A stretch of 64,000 nt of DNA, taken from positions 434,001 through 498,000 of the forward strand of contig JASGHE010000005.1 of assembly GCA_047602475.1 (NCBI GenBank). Reading direction: 5' to 3'. Shown here one piece after another: positions 61,933 to 64,000 of the stretch. The notes beneath the pieces are model-generated. The model had not been told where the DNA came from and ran no database searches. It saw only the letters and a list, made by a program, of their open reading frames with translations. The DNA comes from JAEUIE01 sp047602475 (GTDB taxonomy: Bacteria; Planctomycetota; Planctomycetia; Gemmatales; HRBIN36). The position numbers and the translations under genes are program-made. Each line of letters starts with the position of its first letter. Within the stretch, counting starts at the first letter, position 1.

Positions 61933-64000
61933 TTAAAGAATCTCATACGACTGGCTGCACATACAGTGAGGATGGACAGGCAGGCCGTAGCTCTCTTGCG
62001 TGTAAGGGTTGTCCGTCCAAGCAGTTTCAAGCGGGACAACGCCGGGATACTTCTTCTTGATTGAAACACACAGAGGGCAAGCGTTGATTTTGTCGAGCAG
62101 GAACTTCTTTCCGAGGTTCACGCCAGAAGCCTTTGCCGATTCGATTTCGGCTGTGTGTCTGATCCTGCTCTCTTCAGTTGTGGCAATTCTCCAAGCTCGT
62201 TCATTGCTTGCCTGGTCAAATACCTCTTGAACTCGCTTAGTGAGTTCCCTGCTCGTGTCTCCTTGAAAGACTCCGCTCATGATTTCTGATTTCAAACGCT
62301 CAATAGCGTCTTCAATTTGAAGAGCGGTTGTCTGGAGTGTCTCCTTACAAAGCTCAATCCCTAAGTCCTCAACTACGTCTGCTACACGCTCATTGACGAC
62401 GGGGAAGATGGAGCCAGTTACTCCAACGTGAGAGAGCATTGCATCAGAGGACTTCTCTCCCCACAGTTGCACAACTGGTTTGATTCGTCCCCAAAGGACT
62501 TCGCTCCACTCCCTGAGATCAAAGGTTGGAGCAGGCATAGTCTTGGACTTCCACTGCCAACGCTCCTTGACGTGTTCTCCTTCTTCCAAGAAGGCTTCTC
62601 CCTTGTAGCTCTCCAAGTTGAGGCTCTTAGAGTGAGGAACTACATCGGCTCCCATATCTCGGAAGAACTCGCTCAATACCTCTTCAAGCTCTTTGGGATC
62701 ATGCCTTGGCAAGTCTTTTGGACTGATACTCTTCTTGAGACTCAGTTGATGAGTAGCAACGCTTGCGGTTCCTAAGTCTGGAGCAACCGGCTTGTCTCCC
62801 CATGCAACGGGAGGCAAATCAAGGAAGTCTCGTCTGTATTCGTTCACAGTGAGAATCTGAGCTTGGACTTGGCTGATAGCTGTCTGTTGCTTTGCTATGT
62901 CTAATTGGTCGTCCTTAGTGGCAGGATCATCGAAACACAGGAAGAGAGACTCGTCTCCAAATCGACTCATCAAGACTTTGTTGAGCTTCTCCTCAATCAT
63001 CCTAAGTCTTGGCTTGATGGTGTTTTGGATAAACAGTCTGTGAGCCGCAACGATTACAGCATCTCCCCCTGTGGATTCAGAATCCACAAGGGCAAGAGGA
63101 ACTCCCAAGCCTGACGCTATCTCATTCCTGACGAATCGTAGGTAGTCAATGGAGAGAGCATCCTTCGGACTGTATCCGGCTGGAGTGATTTGCATTTTTT
63201 CAGTGAGAACACAAACTCCACCCGCTCCGCTTTGTTTGAAACTTTGCTGGAATGATTTGGCCAGGCGGTTTGCTTCATGCTGTCCAAGTGGTTCTTCTGG
63301 AGCCATGAAGAAGGAAGGCACTGCTTGATTGTCGAGCGTGATCCTCTGGTAACTCAACTGACTCTCAGCAAGCAAGAGCTTCTGATAGACAGAACGAATC
63401 GGACTCCACCCACGAGCATAAGGCCAGAACAAATTCTTCAGTGTGAAGTGGACGATGTTCTCCAAGTCGAGCGGTCTTTGTCTCCCTGCTCCTCCAACCC
63501 ATTCGATTTTCTGAGGAGTGAGTCCGTCAGCAGCAATCGTTACGTTGACGTATTGACTCGGAAGAATCCACAACTCCTGAATACCTCCCAACTGGTTTTG
63601 CACGAGTTGGATAAATGCCTCTCCGTTAGCGTCAAGGTAGTAGGAGACACACTCCATCAAGTCATTCCAAGACATCCAGGGATTTGGATTCTGTAACAAG
63701 TCAATCAGGTCATGGTCTACAATCTCTGTGAGTCCGGCTCCTGTCCTTGCGGACTTGTTCTTCCTCAATCTGTCGAGCTTCTTTTGACCTAAGCTCAGAG
63801 CCGTTTGTCCTTGCTCGACTTTGTTGGAATAGAGTCTGATAGGTTGAGCGGAGCAAGTCTCAGCAATGAGCTTGGAGCAGGCACGAGCTACGTCTTCGCT
63901 GGCAAGGAGAGCAAGTTCCGTCTTGTTCGGTTCTTTGCGAGTTTTGTAACTGTCAACGGTTCCGAGAGGACTGCCTCCACTGAGGGAAATCCACCCTCCA
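61933..64000 (-). CDS. Portal protein fused to a Mu-F-like head-morphogenesis domain (5' end outside the window)
   Basis: The frame is open to the right edge (at least 688 residues). The portal part has YLDANGEAFIQLVQNQLGGI, FTLKNLFWPYARGWSPIRSV and NEIASGLGVPLALVDSESTG, as in HK97-type portals. From about 250 residues before the end a minor-head part appears: RIATTEESRIRHTAEIESAK and a CxxC/PHCMCS end (INACPLCVSIKKK, HPHCMCSQSYEIL), as in Mu gpF-like proteins. Such proteins are usually encoded by a separate gene after the portal. The fusion puts both in fixed ratio at the portal vertex. Confidence 0.87.
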   Translation of the reverse strand, partial: GGWISLSGGSPLGTVDSYKTRKEPNKTELALLASEDVARACSKLIAETCSAQPIRLYSNKVEQGQTALSLGQKKLDRLRKNKSARTGAGLTEIVDHDLIDLLQNPNPWMSWNDLMECVSYYLDANGEAFIQLVQNQLGGIQELWILPSQYVNVTIAADGLTPQKIEWVGGAGRQRPLDLENIVHFTLKNLFWPYARGWSPIRSVYQKLLLAESQLSYQRITLDNQAVPSFFMAPEEPLGQHEANRLAKSFQQSFKQSGAGGVCVLTEKMQITPAGYSPKDALSIDYLRFVRNEIASGLGVPLALVDSESTGGDAVIVAAHRLFIQNTIKPRLRMIEEKLNKVLMSRFGDESLFLCFDDPATKDDQLDIAKQQTAISQVQAQILTVNEYRRDFLDLPPVAWGDKPVAPDLGTASVATHQLSLKKSISPKDLPRHDPKELEEVLSEFFRDMGADVVPHSKSLNLESYKGEAFLEEGEHVKERWQWKSKTMPAPTFDLREWSEVLWGRIKPVVQLWGEKSSDAMLSHVGVTGSIFPVVNERVADVVEDLGIELCKETLQTTALQIEDAIERLKSEIMSGVFQGDTSRELTKRVQEVFDQASNERAWRIATTEESRIRHTAEIESAKASGVNLGKKFLLDKINACPLCVSIKKKYPGVVPLETAWTDNPYTQESYGLPVHPHCMCSQSYEIL

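Larger units (their letters stand above)
46037..64000 (-). mobile_element. Prophage structural module (HK97-type tailed phage), incomplete at the right
   Basis: Gene order from right to left is portal, protease, capsid, connectors, tail terminator, tail tube, frameshifted chaperones, tape measure, distal proteins and fibre. This matches siphovirus-type phages with an HK97 fold. The terminase should lie just beyond 64000. No integrase, repressor, lysis gene or attachment site was found here, so the left boundary is only approximate. Gene spacing is tight and base composition is lower in G+C than the host genes, by inspection. Confidence 0.88.

Noticed and set aside
1..64000. tRNA genes, rRNA genes, CRISPR arrays and riboswitches
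   Set aside because: Both strands were read for the typical patterns; none was recognised, although weak or divergent RNAs could be missed by eye.

Overview
The window looks like chromosome of a planctomycete, probably Gemmataceae-like, with a prophage entering from the right. The evidence is the family content: three ECF sigma factor plus Ser/Thr kinase pairs, a PSCyt1-DUF1549-DUF1553 gene followed by a DUF1501 gene, a PEP-CTERM protein, an extracellular protein with the 'LEDR' planctomycete leader, and many alpha/beta hydrolases. This is a family-level judgement; no rRNA or other phylogenetic marker is present.

Layout. (1) 1-14744: two paralogous sigma/kinase modules on the minus strand (1-1232 and 10292-14744). 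They bracket a plus-strand stress and detoxification block (cysteine hydrolase, cofactor-free haloperoxidase-like hydrolase, Dps, a second alpha/beta hydrolase, SDR, flavin-reductase-like protein, a histidine-kinase-like remnant) and a minus-strand HlyD/DHA2 efflux operon. (2) 14897-19770: a second plus-strand block of similar make-up (membrane protein, epoxide-hydrolase-like enzyme, cysteine hydrolase, amidohydrolase, M17-like N-domain protein). (3) 19771-31676: accessory region with decayed copies of a HARE-HTH gene end, a retropepsin-like protein, a Na+/H+ antiporter, the DUF1501/PSD1 pair and an intact HARE-HTH gene. (4) 31685-34825: a complete 3.14-kb IS1-family element with 26-bp terminal inverted repeats and a perfect 8-bp target duplication. 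It carries an XRE regulator, a PIN-domain protein, a 270-residue partner and a small membrane protein as cargo. (5) 35434-45166: secreted proteins, a ferritin-like protein, a third sigma/kinase pair, a matrixin-like protease and an erythromycin-esterase homologue. (6) 45446-64000: two small plus-strand genes, then the structural module of an HK97-type tailed phage on the minus strand. Read from the right it runs portal (fused to a Mu-F-like domain), protease, capsid, connectors, tail tube, frameshifted tail chaperones, tape measure and a cysteine-rich fibre. Two homing-endonuclease-like genes, one membrane-protein gene and two glycosyltransferases are interspersed.

Ten single-base lesions (nine one-base indels and one in-frame amber codon) interrupt genes between 4.4 and 39.1 kb. 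None is seen in the phage module. Several lie in short homopolymers, so sequencing error and true gene decay both remain possible.

The most unusual system is the IS1-family transposon with PIN-domain cargo. Three copies of one operator-like inverted repeat (7-6-7 layout) lie only at its two cargo promoters, which suggests that the XRE protein controls both itself and the PIN operon.
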